From positions 1 to 55,184 of the forward strand of contig JAHBWG010000064.1 of assembly GCA_019637095.1 (NCBI GenBank): 55,184 nt of DNA. The letters are read 5' to 3'. This document shows, piece after piece, positions 1 to 9,292 of the stretch. The DNA comes from Sandaracinaceae bacterium. Lineage in GTDB: Bacteria > Myxococcota_A > Polyangia > Polyangiales > Sandaracinaceae. Positions within the stretch are counted from its first letter, which is position 1. The number at the start of each line of letters is the position of its first letter. Made by a program: the position numbers and the translations under genes. The notes beneath the pieces are model-generated. The model was given only the letters and a program-made list of their open reading frames with translations. It was not told the DNA's origin and did not search any database.

Positions 1-75
1 CGACGGCCCGCGTGAAGCGTCCGCCGACCGCAGCGCGCGTTGCGCGGCAGCGGCGCGTCGCGGTAGATGGGGCCC

Positions 76-558
76 ATGAGCGAGATCTACGACATCGAGG
101 TCCACACCCTCGACGGGAAGAAGCGCACGCTGGCCGATCACCGCGGCAGGGTGATGCTGATCGTCAACGTCGCGAGCAAGTGCGGCTACACGCCGCAGTA
201 CGAGGGGCTCGAGGCGCTCCATCGCGAGCTCGGGCCGCGCGGCCTCGCCGTCCTCGGGTTCCCCTGCAACCAGTTCGGCTCGCAAGAGCCGGGCACCGCG
301 CAGGAGATCCGCGCGTTCTGCGACGCGAAGTACGGCGTCACGTTCCCGATGCACGCGAAGCTCGACGTGAACGGACGCGACGCGCACGTGCTCTACCGCT
401 ACCTGACGGCGGCCAAGAAGAACGACCTCGGCGAGAAGGACGTGCGCTGGAACTTCGAGAAGTTCCTCGTCGATCGCGAGGGGCGCGTGGTCGGCCGCTT
501 CGAGTCCCGCACGACGCCGGCGGAGCTGCGCGCGCGGATCGAGGCGCTCCTGGGCTGA
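76..558 (+). CDS. Glutathione peroxidase-family thiol peroxidase
   Basis: A 160-residue protein of normal length for the family, which reduces hydroperoxides with a peroxidatic cysteine. The sequence shows the signature around Cys36 (NVASKCGYTP), the FPCNQFG motif with Gln66, and the WNFEKF motif with Trp125-Asn126, so the catalytic tetrad is intact. It uses Cys rather than selenocysteine, and Cys64 and Cys82 are available for disulfide resolution, so thioredoxin is a likely reductant (inference). There is no signal peptide, so it is probably cytoplasmic. An in-frame ATG nine bases upstream is possible, but the internal ATG gives the usual MSEIYD-type N-terminus. It stands alone and converges on the antiporter operon. 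Confidence 0.93.
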   Translation: MSEIYDIEVHTLDGKKRTLADHRGRVMLIVNVASKCGYTPQYEGLEALHRELGPRGLAVLGFPCNQFGSQEPGTAQEIRAFCDAKYGVTFPMHAKLDVNGRDAHVLYRYLTAAKKNDLGEKDVRWNFEKFLVDREGRVVGRFESRTTPAELRARIEALLG

Positions 559-796
559 GTCTCCAACGCCCCAGCCCTCCTCGTCGCTCCCTCTCTCGTC
601 GTCTCCCGCGAGAGACGGCGAAAGACGGGAGGCGAACGAGTCGGAGGCGAAGAGAGCGCGCCTACGGCGCCGGGGCGAGGGTCTCGGCGCAGACGCCTCG
701 ACGGGCGCTCGACCGGGGCCCGTCGCCTCCCGCCTTCGTCACGTGAATCGAAGAGATGACGAGGGCGAGGAGGGTTGGAACGTGGAACCCGCCAGC
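559..796. repeat. Degenerate inverted-repeat element between convergent genes (family 2, copy 1)
   Basis: This non-coding stretch separates two convergent genes. Its ends are roughly inverted: TCCAAC followed by CCTCCTCGTCG near 562-587 matches the reverse of CGAGGAGGGTTGGA near 766-779. Inside is a small hairpin with CGTCTC/GAGACG arms at 600-617. The middle (about 605-690) resembles the reverse complement of the spacer at 17573-17691, sharing GAGAGACGG, GACGGGAGGCGA and CGGAGGCGA blocks in the same order. It may act as a bidirectional terminator or be a decayed MITE-like repeat; no gene was seen. Confidence 0.4.
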
Positions 797-2143
797 TCAG
801 CGGTGGTCCGGCGCGGCGGCGGCCTCGGGCGCGGCGGCGTCCTCGGGCGCGGCGTCGGGGCGGGTCTCGCCGGAGCGGACCAGCGCGCGGCGGAAGAAGA
901 CCGGCGCGAGGATCTCGTTGAGCGCGACGACGCCGAGCGTGAGCGCGGCCGCGTCCGCGCCGAGCTCGGGGAAGAGGCGCGCGAACAAGAGCGAGAGCGC
1001 GATCGCGAGGCCCGCCTGCGGTAAGAGGCCGAAGCCGGCGAACTTGCCGATCTCGGGCGGCGCGCCCGCGAGCTTGGCGGCGACGCGCGTGCCGCCGAGG
1101 AACCCGGCCGCGCGCGAGAGGACGAGCAGGCCCGCCGGGATCCCCACCACGGGCAGCACGTCGAGGTGGATGCTCGCGCCGGCGACCGCGAAGAACACGA
1201 CGTAGAGCGGGAGCGACGCGGCGCCGATCTCCTCGAGCAGGACGTGGCCCTTGTCGCTGAGGTTCTCGACGACGATCCCCGCCGTGAGCGCGATGATCAG
1301 CGGGTCGAGGTGCACGGCCGTGCCGACCTCGGCGACGATCACGCAGACCATCACGAGGAAGAGGCTCGCGCTGCCGCGGACCTTCGAGAGGAACAGGAGC
1401 AGCACGGCCCCGATGACGATCCCCGCGCCGATCGAGCCGAACAGCTCCCACGCGACCGAGCCCGCGGTCTCGCCGATGTCCGCGGTGCCCTGCAGGACCG
1501 CGCGCGCCGCCGCCGACGCGATCGCGAAGAGCACGATGATCACGAGGTCCGCGACGACGACCACGCCCAGGATCGTCTGCGTGACGGGCCCGTCGGCGTT
1601 GGTCTCGGCGCGCACCGCGATCACCACCGCGGGCGACTGCGCCGAGAGCGTGACGCCCAGGACGAGCGCGACGGCCAGCGTGCCCGTCCAGCCGAGGCCC
1701 TCGAGGAACGGGAGCAGCGGGGCGAGCGCGAGCACCACGCCCGAGAGGAGCACCGCGGTCCCGATCACCGCCACGAGGGTGATCCAGCCGATCGTGCGGA
1801 CCAGCGGGCGCATGCGGCGCACGTTGAGCTCGCCGCCCGCGGTCAGCGCGATGAGCGAGATCGCGACGCCGTTCACGAGCTGCAGGCCCTGCACCATGTC
1901 GTGCGTCACGAGGTCGAGCGCGGCGGGGCCGAACAGCATGCCGGCGCCGATGTAGCCGGTGAGCTTGGGCAGGCCGAAGCTCGAGACGAGCTGGCCCGCG
2001 AAGAACGACGCGAGCAGGACGAAGCCGATCGCGAGCGTGAGGCCGGGGCCCGCGCCGAGCCCGCCGTGCACGTCGGGCATGAACGAGCGCGCGGCCCACA
2101 TGAACGAGCCGATGACCACGAGGAGCAGGGCGCGGACGATCAC
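797..2143 (-). CDS. CPA-type (Kef/NhaP-like) cation:proton antiporter, second of a pair
   Basis: A 448-residue polytopic membrane protein with about 12 hydrophobic segments and no soluble TrkA-N domain. The segment TLSAQSPAVVIAV followed by VVVVADLVII corresponds to the ion-binding helices of monovalent cation:proton antiporters, with a single Asp (ADL) where CPA2 members often carry paired acidic residues. The start is a GTG inside the stop of the upstream antiporter gene (GTGA overlap), so the two are translationally coupled and probably made in matched amounts. The C-terminus is a short Ala/Pro/Asp-rich tail. The transported ion cannot be read from the sequence. Confidence 0.85.
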   Translation of the reverse strand: MIVRALLLVVIGSFMWAARSFMPDVHGGLGAGPGLTLAIGFVLLASFFAGQLVSSFGLPKLTGYIGAGMLFGPAALDLVTHDMVQGLQLVNGVAISLIALTAGGELNVRRMRPLVRTIGWITLVAVIGTAVLLSGVVLALAPLLPFLEGLGWTGTLAVALVLGVTLSAQSPAVVIAVRAETNADGPVTQTILGVVVVADLVIIVLFAIASAAARAVLQGTADIGETAGSVAWELFGSIGAGIVIGAVLLLFLSKVRGSASLFLVMVCVIVAEVGTAVHLDPLIIALTAGIVVENLSDKGHVLLEEIGAASLPLYVVFFAVAGASIHLDVLPVVGIPAGLLVLSRAAGFLGGTRVAAKLAGAPPEIGKFAGFGLLPQAGLAIALSLLFARLFPELGADAAALTLGVVALNEILAPVFFRRALVRSGETRPDAAPEDAAAPEAAAAPDHR

Positions 2144-3750
2144 GGGGCCGACTCCTCGCTCGCGGTCGAGACCACGCTCGGGGGCGCGGGCGTCGAGCGG
2201 CGCCCGCGCGCGAGGTAGCGCGACGAGACCTGCACGTGCAGCTCGGAGAAGAGCGCGCCGCCGACGACGGCGGTGACCATGATCGGCACGGTCTCGCCCG
2301 GGTAGAGCGTCTTGAGGTTGACGACGATCGCGATCGAGAGCGCGCCGACCGGGGCGAGCACGAACGCGCGGCTGACCTCCGCCTCCTCGCCGGGCGCCTC
2401 GTGCAGCATGCCGCGCAGGTGCGCGATCTTGGCGGCCAGGGCGCGGCCGAGGAGGCGCGCCGCGACGAACGCCATGAGCAGGATCCAGCCCTCCCACGCG
2501 TCGAAGCGCCAGAGCGCGCCCGCGATGAGGAGGAACATCAGGTAGATGGGGCGCTCGAGCCGCGCGAGCGGCGCCTTCATGATGTCGTGGTGGCGGCCGG
2601 GGAGGTTCGCGATCACGAGGCCGGCGAGGAAGCAGATGACGATCGGCGAGAGCGAGAAGAACGTCGCGCTGCCCGCGGCGAACGCGATGCCGCCGACCAG
2701 GACGACGGTGACCTCGCGCGGGTTGGCCGCGACGCGCAGGACCGCGTACGCGAGCCCGCCGAGGCCGAGGCCGAGGCCGAGCAGGACGAGCAGCCAGCCG
2801 ACGCCGGGGAGCTCCCACGCGATGTGGCCGCCGCTCGGCCGGTAGAACGCGCTCAAGAGCGCGAGGAGCACGACGCCGCCGACGTCGTCGACGACGGCGA
2901 CGGAACGCACGACGTGCGCCGCGCGCTCGGAGAGCGTGGCGGCGAGCAGGGTCGATGCGGTCGGCGCGGCGAGGCAGCCGGCGGCGCCGAAGGCGGCGGC
3001 GTCGCGCAAGAGCGCGTAGGTGTCGGTCGAGCCCAGGAGCGCGTACAGGATGACGCCCGCGGCCCCCGAGATGACCAGGAACGGGACGAAGGTGAGCACC
3101 GCCGTGAGGTTCGCGGTCCCCCTCGGCCACTGGTCCGTCGCGCGCACGTCGAATTGCATGCCCGCGAAGAGGCCGATCCAGCCGAGCCCGAACTCGAGCA
3201 GCGGCGTGAGGTCCGCGAGGAGCGCGTCGGAGAGCAGGTCGACCCGCGGGTGGTGCGCGATCGCGCCGAGCGCGAAGAAGGGCAGGCCCGCGGCGATGAC
3301 CTGCGAGATGCCGAGCCGCTCCTCGAGCCGCTGCACCCTCGGGTGCCCCGCGAGGTAGGCGAGGACGAGCATCCCGAGCAGCGCGAGCAGCGTGCGGATG
3401 ACGACGTCGCTCGGGGTGCGGTCCGTGATGCTCCGGCGATCGAGCGGCTTGTCGGCGCGCGCGACCTTGGCTTGCTCGGGCTCGGCCTCGGCGGTGGGCT
3501 CGGCGGGGGGCTCGGCGGGGGGCTCGGCCTCGGGATCGAGCCCTGCTCCGCCCGCCTCGTCCGCGTCGGCCGGGGCCGCGTCCGGCGTCTCGGTGCCCGC
3601 GTCCGGCGCCTCGGCGCCCGCGTCCGGCGTGCCCGAGAGCTCGCCGGCCTCTTCGGGATCGTCCGGCGGCGCCTGCGCGCTCGCCCCCGCCGCGCGCGCG
3701 AGCGCGAGCACGAAGAGCAAGCAAGGAATCTTGCAGTCGAGACGGCGCAT
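2140..3750 (-). CDS. CPA2-type cation:proton antiporter with signal peptide and acidic leader
   Basis: A 536-residue protein. Residues 1-26 look like a cleavable signal peptide. About 80 residues follow that are rich in Asp, Glu, Ala and Pro, and then about 12 membrane segments. The motif AVVDDVGGVVLLAL carries the paired Asp typical of electrogenic antiporters, and CLAAPTASTLLAATL matches the unwound helix opposite. A secreted acidic leader in front of an antiporter core is unusual and would place the N-terminus outside. Its stop overlaps the GTG start of a second, divergent antiporter-like gene, which suggests a two-subunit transporter or two coupled paralogues. Confidence 0.83.
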   Translation of the reverse strand: MRRLDCKIPCLLFVLALARAAGASAQAPPDDPEEAGELSGTPDAGAEAPDAGTETPDAAPADADEAGGAGLDPEAEPPAEPPAEPTAEAEPEQAKVARADKPLDRRSITDRTPSDVVIRTLLALLGMLVLAYLAGHPRVQRLEERLGISQVIAAGLPFFALGAIAHHPRVDLLSDALLADLTPLLEFGLGWIGLFAGMQFDVRATDQWPRGTANLTAVLTFVPFLVISGAAGVILYALLGSTDTYALLRDAAAFGAAGCLAAPTASTLLAATLSERAAHVVRSVAVVDDVGGVVLLALLSAFYRPSGGHIAWELPGVGWLLVLLGLGLGLGGLAYAVLRVAANPREVTVVLVGGIAFAAGSATFFSLSPIVICFLAGLVIANLPGRHHDIMKAPLARLERPIYLMFLLIAGALWRFDAWEGWILLMAFVAARLLGRALAAKIAHLRGMLHEAPGEEAEVSRAFVLAPVGALSIAIVVNLKTLYPGETVPIMVTAVVGGALFSELHVQVSSRYLARGRRSTPAPPSVVSTASEESAP

Positions 3751-3773
3751 CCGCGAGGCAGTATAGCGATCGG

Positions 3774-4910
3774 TCAGTCGGCGGCTGCCGGGAGGTCACC
3801 GATCGCCTCGTAGCCCGCCATCGTCGCGAGCACGCGCGGGTCGACGCCGTGGTCGCGCTCGAGGACGTCGAGCGCGGCGCGCGCCCGCTCCGCGCGGCCG
3901 AGCCCGAGCGCGGCGAGCAGCGCGACGTCGTGCCCGTCGATGAGGCCCGGCTCGACCGCGATCACGCGCTCGGCGACCTCGAGCGCGCGGGCGTGCTCTC
4001 CCGCGGCGACGTGGATGCGCCCTTCGAACGCGTCGAGGTAGGGGTCCTGGTAGCTCGCGCGGATCGCGTCGAGGTCGCGCAGGCACCCCGCGAAGTCGCC
4101 GGCGAGGAAGTGCGCGTCGAGCATCATCGTGGAGAGCGCGGGATCGTTCGGCATGTTCACCGCGGTCTCGTTCAGGATCGCGAGGTAGCGCGAGGTGTCC
4201 TCGAGGCGCGAGGCGACCTGGACGCGCAGGAGGCGCACCGCGCGTTGCCGCCGGAGCGCGGGCGGGAGCGCGTCGTGCGCGGCGAGCGCCGCCTCCGGGT
4301 CGTCGCCGTTGCTGAGCGCGTTGAACCGCGCGACCTGCTCGATCTCTTCGGCGCTCGCGCCGCCGCCGCCGAGCAGCCGCGCGGCCAGGCTCGAGCCGCG
4401 CCCGAGCAGGAACGCCGACATCCGGCGCATCGACTCGGTCAGGTACTCGCTGCTCGTCAACACGAACAGGTCCACCACGCGCGGCGGCCCATCGGCGCGC
4501 CGCGCGATCACCAGGTCGTGGAAGTTGAAGCCGCCCTCCGGCGGCAGGAAGCGGAAGCGCGCGGTCGGGGCGCCGTCGCGCCAGACGACCCCGCGGAAGG
4601 AGAAGCGCCCGGCGGCGAGCGCGGGCAAGAGGCCGCTGCCGTCGGAGCCGAGCGAGCCGCGCACACCCTCGAGGAAGCCGTCGCGCTCCGCCGGCGAGAG
4701 GCCGGGTGGCGCGGTGCGCTCCGCCATCGACTCCCAGTCGAAGTGGCGCGAGAGGCGCGTCGCGTCGTCCGCGTCCGCCTCGAGCGCGCGCGCGAACGCT
4801 TCGACGGCGCTCGCCTTGAGGTGGACGAGCGGGGTCGGGGCGCGCTGCGCGCACCCGAGCGCGAGCGCCGCGGCGAGGACGAGCGCGCGGGCGTGGGGGG
4901 CGCGGGTCAC
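3774..4910 (-). CDS. Lipoprotein with TPR-like helical repeats
   Basis: A 378-residue protein beginning at GTG with a lipoprotein signal ending in LALGC, so Cys19 is the predicted lipidated residue. The first half resembles a small alpha/beta domain with no family I can name. The second half (from about residue 190) is a run of helices with TPR-like spacing, such as DPALSTMMLDAHFLAGDF and GEHARALEVAERVIAVEPG. It may be an envelope scaffold protein. It lies between the EamA transporter and the antiporter operon on the same strand, 23 bases before the latter, so read-through is possible. Function unknown. Confidence 0.8.
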   Translation of the reverse strand: MTRAPHARALVLAAALALGCAQRAPTPLVHLKASAVEAFARALEADADDATRLSRHFDWESMAERTAPPGLSPAERDGFLEGVRGSLGSDGSGLLPALAAGRFSFRGVVWRDGAPTARFRFLPPEGGFNFHDLVIARRADGPPRVVDLFVLTSSEYLTESMRRMSAFLLGRGSSLAARLLGGGGASAEEIEQVARFNALSNGDDPEAALAAHDALPPALRRQRAVRLLRVQVASRLEDTSRYLAILNETAVNMPNDPALSTMMLDAHFLAGDFAGCLRDLDAIRASYQDPYLDAFEGRIHVAAGEHARALEVAERVIAVEPGLIDGHDVALLAALGLGRAERARAALDVLERDHGVDPRVLATMAGYEAIGDLPAAAD

Positions 4911-4928
4911 GCGGGCTTTGATAACACG

Positions 4929-5831
4929 TCAGCGCGTCGACGCGACCGGGCCCGCGAGCGCGCGCGGCCGGAGCACGCTGAGCGCGACCGCGCCGACGAC
5001 GAGCGTCGCGCCGACCGCGCCGCGCGGATCGAGCCGCTCGCCGAGCACGAGCCAGCCGAGCATCACCGCGATGACCGGGTTGACGAACGAGTGCGTCGCG
5101 AGGAGCGCCGGCTCCACGCGGCGCGCGAGGTAACCGAACGCGCCGAACCCGACGATGGATCCGAAGACCGCGAGGTAGCCGACCGCGAGGCCCGCCTCGA
5201 GCGAGACGGACGTCGGCCACGGCTCGCCGACCGCCGCGCCGGCGAGCGCGAGCGCGACCCCGCCCGCGATCATCTGCGTCGCGCTCCCCATGAGGCCGGG
5301 CGCGCCGCCCCCGCGGTGGCGCAGGTAGAGCGCCCCGACCGCCCACGCGAGCGCGGCGCACGACAGCGCGGCGAGCGCGCCGAGGTCGCTCGAGAGCGAC
5401 GGCCCGGCGAGGATCGCCACGCCCACCAGCCCGAGCGCGAGCGCGGCCCACGTCGCGGGCGCCGGCCGCTCGCCGCGCAGGGCGATCCAGTCGAGGAGCA
5501 CCACCAGGAACGGCGTGATCGCGAGCAGCGTCGCGGCGAGGCCGGAGTCGATGCGCGCCTCGGCCCAGCACACGAGCCCGTTGCCCAGCGCGATCAGGAG
5601 CGCGCCCGCGATCGCGCCGTGCCGCCACGCGCGCGCGCCCGGCGCCGGCGCGCCGCGCGCCCGAGAGAGCGCGTAGAGCGCGCCGCCCGCGAGCGTCCAG
5701 CGCGCCGCCGCCATCGTCAGCGGCGGCAGGTCCTCGACGGCGACCGCGATCGCCGCGTAGGTCGAGCCCCAGATGGAGTAGACGGCAGCGAACGCCGCCG
5801 GGACCGCGAGCGCGCAGAGACGCGTGGACAT
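4929..5831 (-). CDS. EamA/DMT-superfamily transporter (RhaT/YdcZ-like exporter)
   Basis: A 300-residue membrane protein with ten predicted helices arranged as two EamA halves. The N-terminal part has YSIWGSTYAAIAVAVEDLPP and AARWTLAGG, hallmarks of the family, and the second half repeats the pattern with FGSIVGFGAFGYL, VNPVIAVMLGWLVLGE and ERLDPRG. Members usually export amino acids or other small metabolites. It is divergent from a MocR-type regulator, and pairs of this kind commonly have the regulator controlling the transporter, so an amino-acid or vitamin B6-related ligand is plausible (inference). It starts at ATG. Confidence 0.92.
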   Translation of the reverse strand: MSTRLCALAVPAAFAAVYSIWGSTYAAIAVAVEDLPPLTMAAARWTLAGGALYALSRARGAPAPGARAWRHGAIAGALLIALGNGLVCWAEARIDSGLAATLLAITPFLVVLLDWIALRGERPAPATWAALALGLVGVAILAGPSLSSDLGALAALSCAALAWAVGALYLRHRGGGAPGLMGSATQMIAGGVALALAGAAVGEPWPTSVSLEAGLAVGYLAVFGSIVGFGAFGYLARRVEPALLATHSFVNPVIAVMLGWLVLGERLDPRGAVGATLVVGAVALSVLRPRALAGPVASTR

Positions 5832-5894
5832 GCACGGAGCGTGGGCCTCGTCCGTCGACCATCACAGAGGTAGCCGAAGCTGATTGTGACGAGT

Positions 5895-5919
5895 ACAGTT
5901 CGAGCCTCTGCTCGACTGT
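5895..5919. promoter_or_regulatory. Candidate MocR operator (interrupted palindrome)
   Basis: In the 134-base gap between the EamA transporter and the divergent MocR gene, ACAGTTCGAG and CTCGACTGT are inverted around a 6-base spacer, with one extra T in the left arm. This is the only obvious dyad in the gap. A PLP-binding regulator transcribed from here may use it for autoregulation and for transporter control; the binding is inferred. Confidence 0.4.
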
Positions 5920-5965
5920 GCTCCTCCCGCCCGAGCCGGGCTGTGCCTACCGCCGCGCCTCTGAG

Positions 5966-7423
5966 ATGACCATCCCCTCTCTCGTGAAGGACGACGCGCT
6001 CGACAAGCGCCTCTACGAGGCGGTCGCCGATCGGCTCGAGGGCCTGATCGGCGACGGCACGCTGCGCCCGGGCGATCGCATCCCGAGCGTGCGCGGGCTC
6101 CATCGCAAGTGGTCCGTCAGCGTCTCGACCGTGCTCGAGGCGTATCGCCGCCTCGAGGATCGCGGGCTCATCGAGGCGCGCCCGAAGTCGGGCTACTACG
6201 TGCGCGCGACGCCGCGCGCGCTGCCGGAGGAGCCCGGCGCGAGCAACCCGCCCAAGCGGGCGCGGCGCATCCGCGGCTCGATGGCCTATCGGCTGATGGC
6301 GGAGGTGAACCGGCCCGATCTCGTGAAGCTCGGGGCCGCGGTGCCGCACCCGGATCTGCTCCCGCTCGACGCGCTCAACCGGTTGATCGCGAGGGCGCTG
6401 CGGGAGGCCCCCGCGCTCAGCCACGGCTACGCGGTCGACTCCGGGCACGCGCCGCTGCGCCGCGAGATCGCGCGCCGCATGCTCGACGCGGGCTGCACGC
6501 TGTCGCCCGACGACGTCGTCGTGACGAGCGGCGCGCAGGAGGCGGTGTACCTGTCGCTGCGCGCGCTGACGCGCCCGGGCGACACCGTCGTCGTCGAGTC
6601 GCCCGCGTACTACGGGCACCTCGAGACGCTCGAGGCGCTCGAGCTCAAGGCGCTCGCGGTGCGCACGCATCCGCGCGAGGGGATCGACCTCGACGCGCTC
6701 GACGAGGCGCTCGGCGCGACGCGCGTCGCCGCGGTCGCGCTCGTGACGAGCTTCTCGAACCCGCTCGGCTCGGTGATGAGCGACGCGAAGAAGCGCGCGC
6801 TGCTCGACGTGCTCGAGGCGCACGACGTCCCGCTCGTCGAGGACGACGTCTACGGCGAGCTCCCGTTCGAGGGCCCGCGGCCGCACGCGGTCAAGGCGTT
6901 CGATCGCCACGGGCGCGTCCTCTACTGCTCGTCGTTCAGCAAGACGATCTCGCCGGGGGTCCGCATCGGCTGGTGCGCGCCCGGGCGCGCGCTCGACACG
7001 ATCGCTCGGCTCAAGCTCGTGGCGAACACCGCGTCGCCCGCCGCGCCGCAGCTCGCGATCGCCGGGTTCCTCGAGGGCGGCGGCTACGACCGGCACCTGC
7101 GGCGCCTGCGCGCGACCTACCGCGATCACGTGCGCCGGATGACCGCGCAGATCGCCCTCACGTTCCCGGCCGGCACGCGCGCGACGCGCCCGGCGGGCGG
7201 GCACCTGCTCTGGGTCGAGATGCCGCGCGGGGTGGACTCGACGATCCTCTACGAGGCCGCCGCGCGCGAGAACATCTCCATCGCGCCCGGGCCGATGTTC
7301 TCCGCCAACGGCCGCTACGCGCACTGCATGCGGCTCAACGCGGGGCTCCCCTGGTCGCAGCGGCTCGAGGACGCCGTCGCGACGCTCGGCCGCCTCGCGC
7401 AGCGACAGCTCCGGGGGCGCTGA
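5966..7423 (+). CDS. MocR-family transcriptional regulator (GntR HTH fused to aminotransferase domain)
   Basis: A 485-residue protein. Residues 5-80 are a GntR-type winged helix (GDRIPSVRGLHRKWSVSVST), and the rest is a fold-type I PLP aminotransferase domain with SNPLGSVM, VEDDVYGELPFEG and the PLP-lysine motif SSFSKTISPGVRIGW. Such proteins bind PLP or a PLP-amino acid adduct and act as regulators rather than enzymes. An upstream in-frame ATG (5918) would run through the operator-like palindrome, so the ATG at MTIPSL is preferred. It is divergent from the EamA transporter, its likely target. Confidence 0.92.
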   Translation: MTIPSLVKDDALDKRLYEAVADRLEGLIGDGTLRPGDRIPSVRGLHRKWSVSVSTVLEAYRRLEDRGLIEARPKSGYYVRATPRALPEEPGASNPPKRARRIRGSMAYRLMAEVNRPDLVKLGAAVPHPDLLPLDALNRLIARALREAPALSHGYAVDSGHAPLRREIARRMLDAGCTLSPDDVVVTSGAQEAVYLSLRALTRPGDTVVVESPAYYGHLETLEALELKALAVRTHPREGIDLDALDEALGATRVAAVALVTSFSNPLGSVMSDAKKRALLDVLEAHDVPLVEDDVYGELPFEGPRPHAVKAFDRHGRVLYCSSFSKTISPGVRIGWCAPGRALDTIARLKLVANTASPAAPQLAIAGFLEGGGYDRHLRRLRATYRDHVRRMTAQIALTFPAGTRATRPAGGHLLWVEMPRGVDSTILYEAAARENISIAPGPMFSANGRYAHCMRLNAGLPWSQRLEDAVATLGRLAQRQLRGR

Positions 7424-7515
7424 GAGGCGCGCGGTCCCGGGATCCGGCCCCGTTTACACACGCGAAATCTGCTGGCGTCCCCAAACGGTCCACGCATAAT
7501 CGGCGGCCAGCCCCC

Positions 7516-9285
7516 ATGCAGCCCACCGACACCCGCGATCCCGACTACTACCACCGCGTGGTCGACTGCCAGTGGGCGTGTCCGGCGCACACGAACGTCC
7601 CCGAGTACATCCGCCTGATCGCACAGGGGAAATACACGGAGAGCTACATGCTCAACCGCAGGTCGAACGTCTTCCCGGGGATCCTCGGGCGGACGTGCGA
7701 CCGGCCGTGCGAGCCGGCGTGCCGGCGGGGGCGCGTCGAGGAGAAGCCCGTCGCGATCTGCCGCCTCAAGCGCGTCGCGGCGGACCTGAAGGGTGAGGTC
7801 GATCACCTCCTGCCGACGGCGCCGGCCGAGAAGAACGGCAAGCGGGTCGCGCTGATCGGCGCCGGCCCGGCGTCGCTCACGGTCGCCAACGACCTGATGC
7901 CGCTCGGCTACCAGTGCACGATCTTCGAGGCGCTCCCGAAGCCCGGCGGCCTCATGCGCACGAACATCCCGGCGTTCCGCCTCCCCGCCGAGGTCCTCGA
8001 CACGGAGATCGACTACATCCTGCGGATGGGGGTCGAGGTGCGCTACGACCACCGCGTCGAGAGCATGAGGGCGCTGCTCGAGGACGGCGGCTTCGACGCC
8101 GTGTTCGTCGGCACCGGCGCCCCCAAGGGCAAGGAGCTCGACCTGCCCGGCCGCCGCGAGGGCGCGGCGAACATCCACATCGGCATCGAGTGGCTCGAGG
8201 CGGTGCACTTCGGCCACGTCGAGCGCATCGGCGAGCGCGTGCTCGTGATCGGCGTCGGCAACACCGCGATGGACTGCTGCCGCAGCAGCAAGCGGCTCGG
8301 CGGCAAGGACGTGAAGGTGATGGCGCGCCGCACGCGCCCGCACTTCAAGGCCTCGCCGTGGGAGCTCGAGGACGCCGAGGAGGAGCTCGTCGAGATCCTC
8401 GAGAACCACTCGCCCGCGGAGTTCCTGATCGAAGATGGGAAGCTCGTCGGGATGCGCTTCGAGCTCGTCGAGTGGTACGAGGACGAGTCGGGACGCCAGC
8501 GCAGCCGCACCGTGGGGCGCAAGGACATCCCGTGCGACGACGTGATCCTCGCGATCGGCCAGGACAACGCCTTCCCCTGGATCGAGCGCGACATCGGGAT
8601 CGAGTTCGACGAGTGGGGCCTGATGAAGGTCGACAAGAAGACGTTCATGACGACGCGCGAGGGCGTGTTCGTCGGCGGCGACGCCGCGTGGGGCCCCGAG
8701 AACATCATCTGGGCCGTCGAGCACGGGCACCAGGCGGCGATCTCCATCCACCGCCACTGCCAGGGCAAGCCCCTCACCGATCGGCCGCCCAACGCGCTCG
8801 AGCTGACCAGCTCGAAGATGGGCCTGCACGAGTGGAGCTACGCGAGCAGCTACAACCCGAAGCCGCGCGTGAAGATGACGCACGTCGACCTCGCCGCGCG
8901 CCTGAGGGAGTTCTCGCTCGAGGTCGAGCTCGGGTTCGACCCGGACCAGACCGCGCTCGAGGTGCGCCGCTGCCTGAACTGCGACATCCAGACGGAGTTC
9001 ACGGCCAAGAGCTGCATCGAGTGCGACGCGTGCATCGACATCTGCCCGACGAGCTGCCTCACGATGGTCGAGAACGCCGAGGAGCCCGCGCTGCGCAAGC
9101 GGCTCACGGTCCCGGCCGACAACCTGACGCAGCCGCTCTACGTGTCGGCGCCGCTCCCGCAGACCAAGCGCGTCATGGTCAAGGACGAGGACGTGTGCGT
9201 GCACTGCGGCCTCTGCGCCGAGCGCTGCCCCACCTCCGCGTGGGACATGGCCAAGATGGACTTGAAGATTCCCCACGCGAAGTAG
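7516..9285 (+). CDS. FAD/Fe-S NAD(P)H-type oxidoreductase (GltD-like) with two C-terminal 4Fe-4S clusters
   Basis: A 589-residue electron-transfer protein. The N-terminus has the Fer4_20 cysteines seen in glutamate synthase small subunits (C18, C22 and the CDRPCEPAC block at 61-69). Next come an FAD-binding GAGPAS at 115-120, a nucleotide-binding IGVGNTAMD, and the FAD motif VGGDAAWGPENI. The last 100 residues hold two ferredoxin motifs, CIECDACIDICPTSC and CVHCGLCAERCP. It is the first gene of an operon with 2-oxoacid oxidoreductase subunits, so it probably passes electrons from the TPP enzyme to NAD(P)+ or back. The frame stays open upstream, but similarity begins at this ATG. Confidence 0.93.
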   Translation: MQPTDTRDPDYYHRVVDCQWACPAHTNVPEYIRLIAQGKYTESYMLNRRSNVFPGILGRTCDRPCEPACRRGRVEEKPVAICRLKRVAADLKGEVDHLLPTAPAEKNGKRVALIGAGPASLTVANDLMPLGYQCTIFEALPKPGGLMRTNIPAFRLPAEVLDTEIDYILRMGVEVRYDHRVESMRALLEDGGFDAVFVGTGAPKGKELDLPGRREGAANIHIGIEWLEAVHFGHVERIGERVLVIGVGNTAMDCCRSSKRLGGKDVKVMARRTRPHFKASPWELEDAEEELVEILENHSPAEFLIEDGKLVGMRFELVEWYEDESGRQRSRTVGRKDIPCDDVILAIGQDNAFPWIERDIGIEFDEWGLMKVDKKTFMTTREGVFVGGDAAWGPENIIWAVEHGHQAAISIHRHCQGKPLTDRPPNALELTSSKMGLHEWSYASSYNPKPRVKMTHVDLAARLREFSLEVELGFDPDQTALEVRRCLNCDIQTEFTAKSCIECDACIDICPTSCLTMVENAEEPALRKRLTVPADNLTQPLYVSAPLPQTKRVMVKDEDVCVHCGLCAERCPTSAWDMAKMDLKIPHAK

Positions 9286-9292
9286 GCCATCG

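Noticed and set aside
1-66. Possible end of an upstream gene or promoter before the peroxidase
   Set aside because: Too short to judge; no frame or promoter boxes could be supported.
6109-7515. N-terminal extension of the FAD oxidoreductase frame
   Set aside because: It overlaps the MocR gene in another frame and has no domain similarity; the Fer4_20 cysteines begin just after the ATG at 7516.
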